From: Halomonas cupida
GTDB lineage: Bacteria > Pseudomonadota > Gammaproteobacteria > Pseudomonadales > Halomonadaceae
Direction of reading: 5' to 3'
DNA length: 64,000 nucleotides
NCBI RefSeq assembly: GCF_900142755.1
Contig: NZ_FRCA01000002.1
Location: 1-64,000 of the forward strand
Positions 8,405 to 17,910 of the stretch are shown one piece after another. Position 1 is the first letter of the stretch, and the number at the start of each line of letters is the position of its first letter. The notes under the pieces are model-generated. The model saw only the letters and a list, made by a program, of their open reading frames with translations. It did not search any database and was not told the DNA's origin. Position numbers and translations under genes: made by a program.

Positions 8405-8989
8405 TCAGGCACTCGGTTCCTCGAACGGAAGATAACCGGCCTCGGGCTGAGGCGGGTCCGGCAACCATGTGAGGTCATTGAAGCCCTGGCTCAGATACCC
8501 GGGATTCCCCTTCTCGCCTTCATAACCGAAATGGGCAAAGGCCAGAGGGTTGTTGTACAGCGATACCACCGCGTCACCGCGCACCAGTTCGAAGAAGGGA
8601 GTACCGGCCATGCTCTGCAGCACCGCAAGACGCTCGTCGTCACCCAACGCCAACCAGTCGCCATCAGCCTGGTCGTCCAGTTCGCTGACACCACTGCTGA
8701 TCTGTTCGGCTGTTGCGGTATCCGCGGCCTTGCCATCCAGGCTCTTGACCACCAGCGCGTAGACCGCATCCTCGAGATCGGCATGGGGAAACAGTTTCCG
8801 CGTCATGGCCAGCAATACTTCGCCCTGACGACTGGTCAGATGATCGAGAGACATCGCCCAGCTACGACTGGGAGCCAATAGCGCAATCGGCCCGGAAGCA
8901 AAGGCCAGCGTGCCTGCCAGTACGCCACCACTGGCCTTCAGAAACACGCGGCGGGATACGGGCTTGCGAGATAGGGGTTGGCTTATCAT
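8405..8989 (-). CDS. Gluconate 2-dehydrogenase subunit 3 family protein, Tat-exported
   Basis: Small partner of the GMC flavoprotein, thought to carry the complex through the Tat pathway because the large subunit has no signal of its own. A twin-arginine motif, SRRVFLKASG, lies at residues 12-21, followed by a hydrophobic segment and a cleavage site near SWA-MS. The mature part carries LLAMTRKLFPHADL and FAHFGYEGEKGNPGY, the conserved C-terminal block of this family. The ATG at 8989 follows GAGGAG, giving 194 residues. It is the first gene of the two-gene unit, with the 13-bp array between the genes. Confidence 0.88.
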   Translation of the reverse strand: MISQPLSRKPVSRRVFLKASGGVLAGTLAFASGPIALLAPSRSWAMSLDHLTSRQGEVLLAMTRKLFPHADLEDAVYALVVKSLDGKAADTATAEQISSGVSELDDQADGDWLALGDDERLAVLQSMAGTPFFELVRGDAVVSLYNNPLAFAHFGYEGEKGNPGYLSQGFNDLTWLPDPPQPEAGYLPFEEPSA

Positions 8990-9243
8990 GATTGTTCTCC
9001 TCAATGGCGGATCGTCACCAATCCGACGGCTGCAGTTCGCCACGGCAACGAACTCCAGGCCCTGTTGTTACCCTGACCCTGTTGTTATCCTGGCCTGAAG
9101 AGGGAGGAATGAGGTAACAGAGGATTACTACGTCGACCATGGTCTAATCAGGGTGGCCTTCTGGACTCACACGGGTGATAGTCAGTAATGACTTCTCTGA
9201 AGCGGTGCCAGTTATTGGTGCTACCCGAGCGCAGGAGCCCGCC

Positions 9244-9546
9244 ATGTGCTACATGTATGCCTCTACCGACCCGTCTCGCTATGAGTGCACCACGAGGTCC
9301 GTGCGCCTGCAGGGCTGCGTGACCAGCGTGCGTCTCGAAAACGAGTTCTGGGAAATTCTCGAACAGATCGCCAGCGGCCAGCAGCTGTCCACGGCTCAGT
9401 TCATCAGCCAACTGCACAGTGAAGTGGTCGCCAGTCGAGGCGAAGTGCCCAACCTGGCCTCGCTGCTTCGAGTGGCTTGTGCGGTCTACCAGCAGAATGA
9501 GATTCAACAGGCCTCGGCACCGCGCCGCAGTGTCTTGATGGGATAA
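9244..9546 (+). CDS. Ribbon-helix-helix domain protein
   Basis: Small protein with a predicted ribbon-helix-helix fold: the strand RSVRLQGCVTSVRLE and the helices that follow (FWEILEQIAS and TAQFISQLHSEVVA) match the RHH_4 type found as short stand-alone proteins in many proteobacteria. The ATG at 9244, preceded by CAGGAG, gives 100 residues. An upstream in-frame ATG at 9175 lacks a ribosome site. Whether it binds DNA is not shown, and the lone context gives no target. Confidence 0.75.
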   Translation: MCYMYASTDPSRYECTTRSVRLQGCVTSVRLENEFWEILEQIASGQQLSTAQFISQLHSEVVASRGEVPNLASLLRVACAVYQQNEIQQASAPRRSVLMG

Positions 9547-9776
9547 GCCCTATAGCGCATGACAATGGCCAGCCTGTCCCAGGCTCGCTACGAACGCCTG
9601 CACCGTGGCGACAGGCCGACCAGAGACTAGAGCCATAAGCCTTCCTCCCCCCTCCCTGCCCATCAGCAAATTCCTTCGAGATACACCGGCTTTTCCGATC
9701 AGCATTCTCATTACCCTTGTATTCACAGTCGATTCATGAAAAATGGCCCGATCCAGAAACGACGGAATATAACGAT

Positions 9777-11246
<1,470 letters not shown>

Positions 11247-11316
11247 CAGGCAGTTTCCATGCCCCAGCCTCGAGAAAGGGGCCATGGCTTACGCCACTAT
11301 CAGTCTCAACACCATC

Positions 11317-11358
11317 AACACCAACGCCACGACCAGGGTCGTGGCGTTGGTGTTTTTC
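11317..11358 (+). terminator. Strong rho-independent terminator after the AGCS symporter gene
   Basis: A perfect 18-bp stem (arms 11317-11334 and 11337-11354, AACACCAACGCCACGACC and its complement) with a 2-nt loop is followed by TTTTT overlapping the arm end. The A-run on the left arm would let it serve the convergent LysR gene as well. Confidence 0.9.
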
Positions 11359-11400
11359 GGCATCGCAAACTCAAGCCACAGAGCCAGACCGAGTACCGCC

Positions 11401-12327
11401 TCATGACGGATTCGTCAGGACAGTGTCCTCCTGCTCCTGCCCCAGACCGTCGGCGAGAAAGTCCAGCAGCGCCCTGACCGAGGGTAGTTGTCCCCGGCGA
11501 CTGGGATATACCGCGTGCACTATACCGGCCCGCGGCTCCCAGCCCGGCACTACATCCACCAGCTGCCGACGCTGCAGATCGACTCCGGCACTGACCAGCG
11601 GCAGACGAGCCACTCCCTGCCCTTCCAGGCAGGCACGATGCAGCAAGCGCACATCGTCGGTGATCAAGCGTGGCTGATGGGTGACTTCACAGCGTTCACC
11701 ATCCGGGTTTTCGAGACACCAGCGGTGGCGATGGTTCAGTTCGTCGAAATCCAGGCTGGGCCATAGTGCCAGGTCCTGTGGCGACGACGGCATTCCCAGT
11801 TGTTCCACCAATGAGGGGGCGGCCAGTATCCGCTCAGGGCTCCGTGACAGCACCTTCAAGATGAGATCGGAGTCTTCCAGCGGCGGATAACGCACGCGGA
11901 TCGCCAGATCGAAGCCCTCGCGAACCACGTCCACACGCCGACTGGTCGCCACTACATCCAGCTGTATCTGCGAACATTCGTGCATGAACCGGGTCAACAG
12001 GGGCGTGAACAACGCCTCCAGTAGGCTGGGGGGGCAGCTCAAGCGAATACGGCCACGCGGCTCGGCCCGATGGCGCGCCACCACTTCCTCCGCGGCCTCC
12101 GCCTGCCACAACATCTCTCGGCAATGCCGGTAGAACATCTGCCCCAGTTCGGTCACCACGAACTGACGTGTCGAGCGGTGAATCAAGCGCACGTCCAGAC
12201 CCGCCTCCAACGCCGCGATACGGCGGCTCAAGCGAGACCTTGGCATGCCCAGAGCCCGCCCGGCAGCGGCGAAGCCGCCATGGTCGACCACCTGCGCGAA
12301 GTAATAGAGATCATTGAGATCCTGCAT
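11401..12327 (-). CDS. LysR family transcriptional regulator
   Basis: LysR-type regulator of 308 residues. The N-terminal winged helix (residues 1-60, DLYYFAQVVDHGGFAAAGRA then SRLSRRIAALE) is followed by the two-lobed effector domain. It is divergent from the pirin gene at 12483 with a 155-bp shared promoter region. Regulators in this arrangement (the PcpR/QdoR type next to pirin/quercetinase-like cupins) often control the divergent gene. That role is inferred from position, and the ligand is unknown. Confidence 0.88.
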   Translation of the reverse strand: MQDLNDLYYFAQVVDHGGFAAAGRALGMPRSRLSRRIAALEAGLDVRLIHRSTRQFVVTELGQMFYRHCREMLWQAEAAEEVVARHRAEPRGRIRLSCPPSLLEALFTPLLTRFMHECSQIQLDVVATSRRVDVVREGFDLAIRVRYPPLEDSDLILKVLSRSPERILAAPSLVEQLGMPSSPQDLALWPSLDFDELNHRHRWCLENPDGERCEVTHQPRLITDDVRLLHRACLEGQGVARLPLVSAGVDLQRRQLVDVVPGWEPRAGIVHAVYPSRRGQLPSVRALLDFLADGLGQEQEDTVLTNPS

Positions 12328-12482
12328 GGACCCTACTCGGCTGATTACCCTTGAATGGATTGTCCCAAAAATAGAACAATGAGTTGTAAAACCACTATCT
12401 ACCCGCCCTATTGTTGCACGACTAATATGGATGGCAAAGGAGACGGGCGTGGTCCCTCTCCCGCAGATGAAAGGAGAACATC

Positions 12483-13367
12483 ATGACCAATAAGCAGATC
12501 ATCGCCGTCCATGGCGCGCCTCACGGCCACTGGGTGGGTGACGGTTTCCCGGTCCGCTCCCTGTTCAGCTACGACCGCTTCGGCGCCGAGCGTATCAGCC
12601 CATTCCTGCTGCTCGATCATGCCGGCCCATGGCGCTTCACCCCCGCCAGCAAGCCTCGCGGCGTCGGTAGCCATCCACATCGCGGCTTCGAGACAGTGAC
12701 CTTCGTCAGCAAGGGAGAGGTTGCCCACCGCGATTCAACCGGCGCTGGCGGCACCATCGGGCCGGGCGAAGTGCAGTGGATGACGGCAGGCGCCGGCATC
12801 ATCCATGAGGAATTCCATTCCGAGGCCTTCACTCGAGAAGGCGGTGACATGGAAATGCTCCAGCTCTGGGTCAATCTACCGGCGCGTGACAAGAACACAC
12901 CGCCGTCCTATCAAACCCTGACGCAAGAGCAGATTCCCGAGGTCAGCCTCGGCGACGGTGTCGGCAAGCTACGCGTGGTCGCGGGTGACTACCAGCAGAT
13001 CAAGGGGCCAGCCAGAACCTTTACTCCGGTCAATGCCTGGCAGGTTAGCCTGACACCCGGTGCCGAGATCGAGTTGACGATGCCCGAAGGCCATACCAGC
13101 CTGATCGTGGTACAGGAAGGTACCGTGCTGGTACAGGGTGAATCTCTGGCGCGCGCATCGGACCTGGTGGAACTGTCCCGCGACGGCCAGCAGGTAACGG
13201 TCAGCGCCAACAACGAAGTCCACCTGATGGTTCTGAGCGGTGAGCCGATCGATGAGCCGGTGGTCGGCCATGGCCCCTTCGTGATGAACAGCGAAGCAGA
13301 GATCCGTGAGTCCTTTGAAGCATTCCAGCAGGGCCGTTTTGGCGCGCTGGCAACCGGCGAGGCGTAA
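12483..13367 (+). CDS. Pirin family protein (bicupin)
   Basis: Metal-binding bicupin of the pirin family. Some bacterial pirins act as quercetin dioxygenases or modulate enzymes, and the role of this one is not known. The N-terminal cupin contains HPHRGFETVT with likely ligands His64 and His66, plus His108 and Glu110 in the GAGIIHEEF segment, the His3Glu site of pirins. The length of 294 residues is standard. AAGGAG lies seven bases before the ATG. It is first in a run with an isochorismatase-like gene, a second pirin gene and an FMN reductase gene, and is divergent from a LysR gene. Confidence 0.9.
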   Translation: MTNKQIIAVHGAPHGHWVGDGFPVRSLFSYDRFGAERISPFLLLDHAGPWRFTPASKPRGVGSHPHRGFETVTFVSKGEVAHRDSTGAGGTIGPGEVQWMTAGAGIIHEEFHSEAFTREGGDMEMLQLWVNLPARDKNTPPSYQTLTQEQIPEVSLGDGVGKLRVVAGDYQQIKGPARTFTPVNAWQVSLTPGAEIELTMPEGHTSLIVVQEGTVLVQGESLARASDLVELSRDGQQVTVSANNEVHLMVLSGEPIDEPVVGHGPFVMNSEAEIRESFEAFQQGRFGALATGEA

Positions 13368-13382
13368 CAGGCGCCTTGCCCG

Positions 13383-13408
13383 CCCCACCGCTCTCCGGCG
13401 GTGGGGTT
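13383..13408 (+). terminator. Hairpin after the first pirin gene
   Basis: Nine-bp arms CCCCACCGC and GCGGTGGGG with a 6-nt loop are followed by TTCT. It may only partly terminate, since the next gene follows 30 bp on. Confidence 0.55.
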
Positions 13409-13436
13409 CTCCCCTCGACTCCTCTGGAGGTGCATC

Positions 13437-14057
13437 ATGAACAAGCCCTATGTTCGACTCAACAAGGACGACGTCGCAGTACTGATGGTCGACCACCAGG
13501 CAGGACTGCTGTCACTGGTCAGAGACTTCGAAGCTGACGCATTCAAGAACAATGTGCTGGCACTGGCCGATATCGCGAAATTCTTCGACCTCCCGACGAT
13601 CCTCACCACCAGTTTCGAGGATGGCCCCAACGGGCCATTGGTCCCCGAGCTCAAGGAGACTTTCCCACAGGCGCCCTACATTGCCCGTCCAGGGCAGATC
13701 AATGCCTGGGACAACGACGACTTTGTCGCCGCGGTGAAAGCAACCGGCAAGAAGCAACTGCTGATTGCGGGTGTCGTCACCGAGGTCTGCGTAGCCTTCC
13801 CGGCACTGTCTGCCATCGAAGCAGGTTATGACGTCTTCGTGGTAACGGATGCCTCGGGCACCTTCAACCCGGTCACCCGTGATGCCGCCTGGCAGCGCAT
13901 GAGTCAGGCAGGTGTACAGTTGATGACATGGTTTGCTGTCGGTGGCGAGCTGCACCGTGACTGGCGCAATGATATTGAGGGCTTCGGCGGCCTGCTGGCC
14001 GGCCATCTGCCAGCCTACTCGAACCTCATGCAGAGCTATGAGCAACAGGCTCGATAG
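13437..14057 (+). CDS. Isochorismatase-family hydrolase (YcaC-like)
   Basis: Cysteine hydrolase of the isochorismatase superfamily, closest in pattern to YcaC. The candidate catalytic residues are Asp19 (AVLMVDHQAGL) and the nucleophile Cys118 (GVVTEVCVAF). The 206-residue length and the C-terminal WFAVGGELHRDW segment also fit YcaC-type proteins, which are octameric hydrolases of unknown physiological substrate. The start after CTGGAGG at 13437 is preferred to the upstream in-frame ATG. It lies in a pirin/isochorismatase/pirin/FMN-reductase run that suggests oxidative or aromatic-compound metabolism. Confidence 0.88.
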   Translation: MNKPYVRLNKDDVAVLMVDHQAGLLSLVRDFEADAFKNNVLALADIAKFFDLPTILTTSFEDGPNGPLVPELKETFPQAPYIARPGQINAWDNDDFVAAVKATGKKQLLIAGVVTEVCVAFPALSAIEAGYDVFVVTDASGTFNPVTRDAAWQRMSQAGVQLMTWFAVGGELHRDWRNDIEGFGGLLAGHLPAYSNLMQSYEQQAR

Positions 14058-14078
14058 GGTTTCGACGAGACCACCCCT

Positions 14079-14107
14079 GAAGCCACTCGGATCTCCCGGG
14101 TGGCTTC
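14079..14107 (+). terminator. Hairpin after the isochorismatase-like gene
   Basis: Twelve-bp, nearly perfect arms GAAGCCACTCGG and CCGGGTGGCTTC are followed by TGCGTCTC, so it is a weak intrinsic terminator or an mRNA 3' stabiliser. Confidence 0.5.
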
Positions 14108-14177
14108 TGCGTCTCTGAGCTGCACACCAAGACAGTATCAGGCTATCCTCAACTGGCGATTCACTCGAGGGACGACC

Positions 14178-15170
14178 ATGAGCATTCACGAAACGCCTAC
14201 CCGAGTCTCTGCATCCCGCGACTGCCCAATCATCGAGGGTCGGCACCAGATCCAGCGCATCAGCTCCCGCGAAGCCGACGTGGGAGGGCTTCCCATTCAC
14301 CGCGCCATGCCCACCCGCGAACGACGGACCATCGGCGCCTGGTGCTTTCTCGATCATGCCGGCCCCAGCATCCTGCGCGAAACCTGCGACGCGAAGCCCG
14401 GCATGGACGTGAAACCCGGCATGAAGGTGGGCCCCCACCCGCACACCTGCCTGCAGACCTTCACCTGGATGCTCGAAGGAGAAGTCCACCATCGAGATAG
14501 TCTCGGCAGCGACCAGGTAATTCGGCCGGGACAGGTCAATCTGATGACCGCCGGTTACGGCATCAGCCACACCGAAGTCAGCCTCGACAACTCGCCACGT
14601 CTGCACGCAGCCCAGTTGTGGATTGCGCTACCTCATGAGCAGCGTCATACCCAGCCACGATTTGACCACTACCCGGCGTTGCCCCGCTGGCATCGCGATG
14701 GCACAGACTTTACGCTGCTGATTGGTGAGTTCGAGGGCCACGAGGCCCCTACCTTGAGCTTCTCACCACTGGTCGGGGTCGACATCGTCGGCAGCAACAG
14801 TGGTATCGTCCTGCCTCTGCGCGACGACTTTGAATACGGCATTCTGGTCCTCGAGGGCAGTGCCAATCTCGATGGAGAGCTCCTTGCCACCGACGAGCTG
14901 GCCTACCTGGGCATGGGCCGCCAGCAACTGGAGCTACACCTGAACACCGATGACCAGGCATCGGGAAGCAAACCGGCGCGAGTACTGCTGATCGGCGGCG
15001 AACCGCTGGAGAGCAATATCCTGATGTGGTGGAATTTCGTCGGCCACAGCCGGGAGGAGATCATCACCGCCCAGCACGACTGGGAAACCGCCAGCGACCG
15101 CTTCGGTAGTGTTCCCGGTTGGCAGGGCGAACGACTGGAAGCCCCACCGATTCCATGGAAACAAGGCTAG
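14178..15170 (+). CDS. Pirin family protein, second paralogue
   Basis: A second bicupin pirin, 330 residues, from a different subgroup than the gene at 12483. The first cupin reads GPHPHTCLQTFTW with ligand candidates His87 and His89. His131 and Glu133 lie in YGISHTEVS. The C-terminal NFVGHSREEI segment is typical of bacterial pirins. The ATG at 14178 follows GAGGGA, and longer in-frame starts lack a ribosome site. The two pirins here have diverged widely, so duplication in place is unlikely and they probably have distinct roles. Confidence 0.9.
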   Translation: MSIHETPTRVSASRDCPIIEGRHQIQRISSREADVGGLPIHRAMPTRERRTIGAWCFLDHAGPSILRETCDAKPGMDVKPGMKVGPHPHTCLQTFTWMLEGEVHHRDSLGSDQVIRPGQVNLMTAGYGISHTEVSLDNSPRLHAAQLWIALPHEQRHTQPRFDHYPALPRWHRDGTDFTLLIGEFEGHEAPTLSFSPLVGVDIVGSNSGIVLPLRDDFEYGILVLEGSANLDGELLATDELAYLGMGRQQLELHLNTDDQASGSKPARVLLIGGEPLESNILMWWNFVGHSREEIITAQHDWETASDRFGSVPGWQGERLEAPPIPWKQG

Positions 15171-15208
15171 AACTCACATCGAGTATCACCCATCAACAGG
15201 AGCCATGC

Positions 15209-15790
15209 ATGAGCCAATCCCCACGTATTCTGGTCTTCGCCGGTAGTGCCCGAGAGACATCCTTCAACAAGCGTCTGGCAAAGCTGATGGCATCGCGTAT
15301 CGATGCGCTGGGAGGTCAAGCGACCTTCATCGATCTGCGTGACTATCCCATGCCTCTTTATGACGGAGACCTGGAGGATGGTGAGGGCCTGCCCGAGAAC
15401 GCCCGCCGCCTCAAGCAGCTGTTCATCGAACACCAGGGCCTGGCGATCGCCTCCCCTGAGTACAATGGCTTCATCACTCCGTTGCTCAAGAACACCATCG
15501 ACTGGGTCTCGCGTCCGGACGGTGATATCGGTGGTCTGGTGCCCTACGAGAACAAGATTGCCGCCATCAGCGGCGCCTCTCCCGGTGGCCTCGGCGGGCT
15601 ACGCGCCCTGCCGCTGGTGCGCCAGTTGCTCAGCAACGTCGGCGTTACCGTACTTCCCAACCAGTTGGCCATTGGTGGTGCGTCGAAAGCCTTTGATGAC
15701 CAGGGACAACTGGCCGACGAGGGGCAGGCGAAGACCCTTGATGCTATCTGCCAGCGATTGATCGATACTCTGGCGCGTCAACAGGGCTGA
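15209..15790 (+). CDS. NADPH-dependent FMN reductase family protein
   Basis: Flavodoxin-fold flavoprotein reducing FMN, quinones or chromate-like acceptors with NAD(P)H. The FMN phosphate loop is FAGSARETSFNKRL (residues 10-23). The second flavin-contact block, SPEYNGFITPLLKNTIDW, is characteristic of the chromate/quinone reductase group. The length of 193 residues is typical. The ATG at 15209 follows CAGGAG and lies 38 bp past the pirin stop, so it is probably in the same transcript. A strong terminator follows at 15813. Confidence 0.9.
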   Translation: MSQSPRILVFAGSARETSFNKRLAKLMASRIDALGGQATFIDLRDYPMPLYDGDLEDGEGLPENARRLKQLFIEHQGLAIASPEYNGFITPLLKNTIDWVSRPDGDIGGLVPYENKIAAISGASPGGLGGLRALPLVRQLLSNVGVTVLPNQLAIGGASKAFDDQGQLADEGQAKTLDAICQRLIDTLARQQG

Positions 15791-15812
15791 CAGAACGCAG
15801 GGCCAGAAACGA

Positions 15813-15846
15813 AAGCGCCCGTGATCCTTCGATCACGGGCGCTTGT
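15813..15846. terminator. Bidirectional terminator between the FMN reductase and symporter genes
   Basis: Thirteen-bp arms AAGCGCCCGTGAT and ATCACGGGCGCTT with a CCTTCG loop lie between convergent genes. A T-rich tail on the plus strand (CTTGTTCG) and the AAAG flank on the minus strand allow use in both directions. Confidence 0.75.
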
Positions 15847-15865
15847 TCGTTGCAATGGCGAAGAA

Positions 15866-17356
15866 TCAGGCGTTCGCAGGTTTGTTGCCGAGCGGAACTT
15901 CCACGGCTTCCATCCGCTTGCGCTCCTCGGAGATCTTCTCCAGCGCCTGCTCAGCGCTGAGTCGTGAAGCCGGCGTCAGCAGGCTGACCACAACACCGGC
16001 CAGAGCCGAGAGCACCACCGACGGAATTACCGGGTTACCCCAGAAGGTCTTCCAGTCCGGCATCACATACAGCATGACCAGCGAAGTGATCGATGCCACG
16101 ACCAGCGAGGCCAGTGCGCCCTGCCAATTGTAGCGAGGCCAGAAACGTCCCAGCACACCGCAGACGAACAATCCCGAGAGTACCGTAGAGACCATGCTGG
16201 TGATGTACTTGATGACATTGTCCGAAGACAGTGCAAAGGCCAGCGCCAGACCGATAGTGAACACCAGCCCGAAGCGGGAAAAGCGCACCACATTGCCCGC
16301 CGAGGGCGCACGTCCCTTGAACAGCACATAGACATCACGAATCAAGGTGGTCACACCGGCAATCGCATCACTACTGGCACTCGACATGGTCGCCGACAGG
16401 CCAGCCACCAGCAACAGCAGGCCGAGCCACAACGGCAGGACTTCGGTAGCCAGATACGGGAAGGCGAAGTTGGTGTTCTCCAGATTCGGATTCAGCGCAT
16501 AGGTGGCCATACCGATAATCGCCGGCACGATGGAGAATGCCATGTACAGCACACCGGTCACCAGGAAGGAGCGACGTACAGAGCCCACCGAGGCGCCGGA
16601 ATAGATCCGCTGACGGAAGGACGGCGTTGACAGCACACCGACTGCGATGACCGCGGACAGCGAGATCGCCGGAATCAAACCGATCTTGTCGACGCCGAGG
16701 AAGCTCAGCGCCGCAGGATCCATACTCGACGTCATCGCCGAGAAGCCACCCGCATCGACCACGGCCACCCCGGCCATGAGGAAGAAGCCGACGAACAGTA
16801 CGATTGCCTGGACGGTATCGGTCCAGACCACCGCCATGTACCCACCGATGACACAGTAGACACCGAAGCCCAGGGCCACGATCAGCTTGGCCTGCCAGGC
16901 CGGGATATCGGCCATCCATGCCAGATACAGGCCACCACCGAGAATATGCGCCCCCAGCCAGCCGATACAGGCGACATAGATCAACAGCGCGACCACGTTG
17001 CGCACGATACGGTTGGCACCGACGTAGTACGACAGCTCCTCACTCATGGTCATGAAGCGCAAGCGCCTGACACCAGAGAAGCACAGCGCCAACAGCAGCA
17101 CGCCAATGGCACCACCGATGCCATAGAGCGCGCCGCCCCAGCCATTGGCGTAACCAAAGCCTACCGCTCCCATGCTGGAGCCGGTACCGACCATGGTCGC
17201 CACAGTGGTACCGATGGTCAGGAAGATCGGGACGCCACGTCCGCCGAGCAGAAAATCGTCACCGGAACCGCGATCATTGCGCGAGATCCACCAACCAAAC
17301 AGGATCATTCCGACGATATAGACAAAGAAAGTGCCGAGGAAAAGATGACTGTTCAT
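15866..17356 (-). CDS. Sodium:solute symporter (SSS family)
   Basis: Na+-coupled inner-membrane importer of the SSS family, 496 residues, with about 13 hydrophobic segments. Family features include DFLLGGRGVP, the GTGSSMGAVGFGYANGW helix and SSDAIAGVTTLIRDVY, the sodium-site region. Downstream of ridA, D-aminoacylase and a PLP deaminase cluster, it probably imports the acylated or free D-amino acid used by them (inferred). It is 161 bp downstream of ridA, with two GC-rich hairpins between, so expression may be lower than that of the genes upstream. Confidence 0.88.
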   Translation of the reverse strand: MNSHLFLGTFFVYIVGMILFGWWISRNDRGSGDDFLLGGRGVPIFLTIGTTVATMVGTGSSMGAVGFGYANGWGGALYGIGGAIGVLLLALCFSGVRRLRFMTMSEELSYYVGANRIVRNVVALLIYVACIGWLGAHILGGGLYLAWMADIPAWQAKLIVALGFGVYCVIGGYMAVVWTDTVQAIVLFVGFFLMAGVAVVDAGGFSAMTSSMDPAALSFLGVDKIGLIPAISLSAVIAVGVLSTPSFRQRIYSGASVGSVRRSFLVTGVLYMAFSIVPAIIGMATYALNPNLENTNFAFPYLATEVLPLWLGLLLLVAGLSATMSSASSDAIAGVTTLIRDVYVLFKGRAPSAGNVVRFSRFGLVFTIGLALAFALSSDNVIKYITSMVSTVLSGLFVCGVLGRFWPRYNWQGALASLVVASITSLVMLYVMPDWKTFWGNPVIPSVVLSALAGVVVSLLTPASRLSAEQALEKISEERKRMEAVEVPLGNKPANA

Positions 17357-17429
17357 ACAGACCTCTTATACTTGTTGTCCCGGTCGTTGCCGCGACCGGG
17401 GCAGTAGACATTTGCCGTTTGCTGTTCCT

Positions 17430-17459
17430 GGCGTCGGGTCCTTGCCGGGACCCGACGCC
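17430..17459 (-). terminator. GC-rich hairpin between ridA and the symporter gene
   Basis: Arms GGCGTCGGGTCC and GGGACCCGACGCC enclose a short TTGCC loop. There is no T-run, so it may be an attenuator or RNA-processing site. A second, smaller hairpin (CCCGGTCG / CGACCGGG) lies at about 17379-17401. Confidence 0.45.
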
Positions 17460-17517
17460 CCCTCTTGCTTGTCGTCCTGCCGTCCAGTCACGCTCCCTGC
17501 TGACAGCGCGAGACGAT

Positions 17518-17910
17518 TTACGCGCGATCGGCGCGATAGCAGGTCAGATCCACCTCGACCTTGCAGTCGACTACCAGGTCCTGAACGCTGCAGATACGTG
17601 CCGGCGGATTGTCCTTGAAGAATTCCGCGAAAACCTTGTTGAAGGATTGGAAGTAACGCGCATCGGTAAGTACGGCGGTGACATGCACCACATCTTCCAC
17701 GCCATAACCAGCTTCCTTCGCGATGGCGAAGCAGTTCTCGAAAGCCAGACGGGTCTGCTCGATGATGCCGCCCTCGACCACCTCACCGTCGGTCATCGGG
17801 GTCTGGCCGGACACCTTCAGCCAACCGCCCGCTTCCACAGCACGGGAGAACGGCAGTTTCTGTCCACCAGTGCCCACGCCACCTTCAGCGCCATAACGTT
17901 TAATACTCAT
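17518..17910 (-). CDS. RidA family protein (enamine/imine deaminase type)
   Basis: Reactive-intermediate deaminase family, 130 residues. RidA proteins hydrolyse the 2-aminoacrylate-type enamines and imines released by PLP enzymes. Conserved features are WLKVSGQTP and NPPARICSVQDL, whose Arg is in the active-site position, and the C-terminal VEVDLTCYR. The start overlaps the D-aminoacylase gene by 4 bp (ATGA). Coupling with an aminoacylase and a PLP-dependent amino-acid deaminase makes scavenging of deaminase-derived enamines a natural role. Confidence 0.9.
   Translation of the reverse strand: MSIKRYGAEGGVGTGGQKLPFSRAVEAGGWLKVSGQTPMTDGEVVEGGIIEQTRLAFENCFAIAKEAGYGVEDVVHVTAVLTDARYFQSFNKVFAEFFKDNPPARICSVQDLVVDCKVEVDLTCYRADRA

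Noticed and set aside
9547-9776. Glycine riboswitch before the AGCS symporter gene
   Set aside because: No recognisable aptamer core was seen in the 230-nt leader.
13512-14606. 364-codon minus-strand frame across isochorismatase-like and pirin genes
   Set aside because: It overlaps two recognised genes on the opposite strand and shows no conserved motif.
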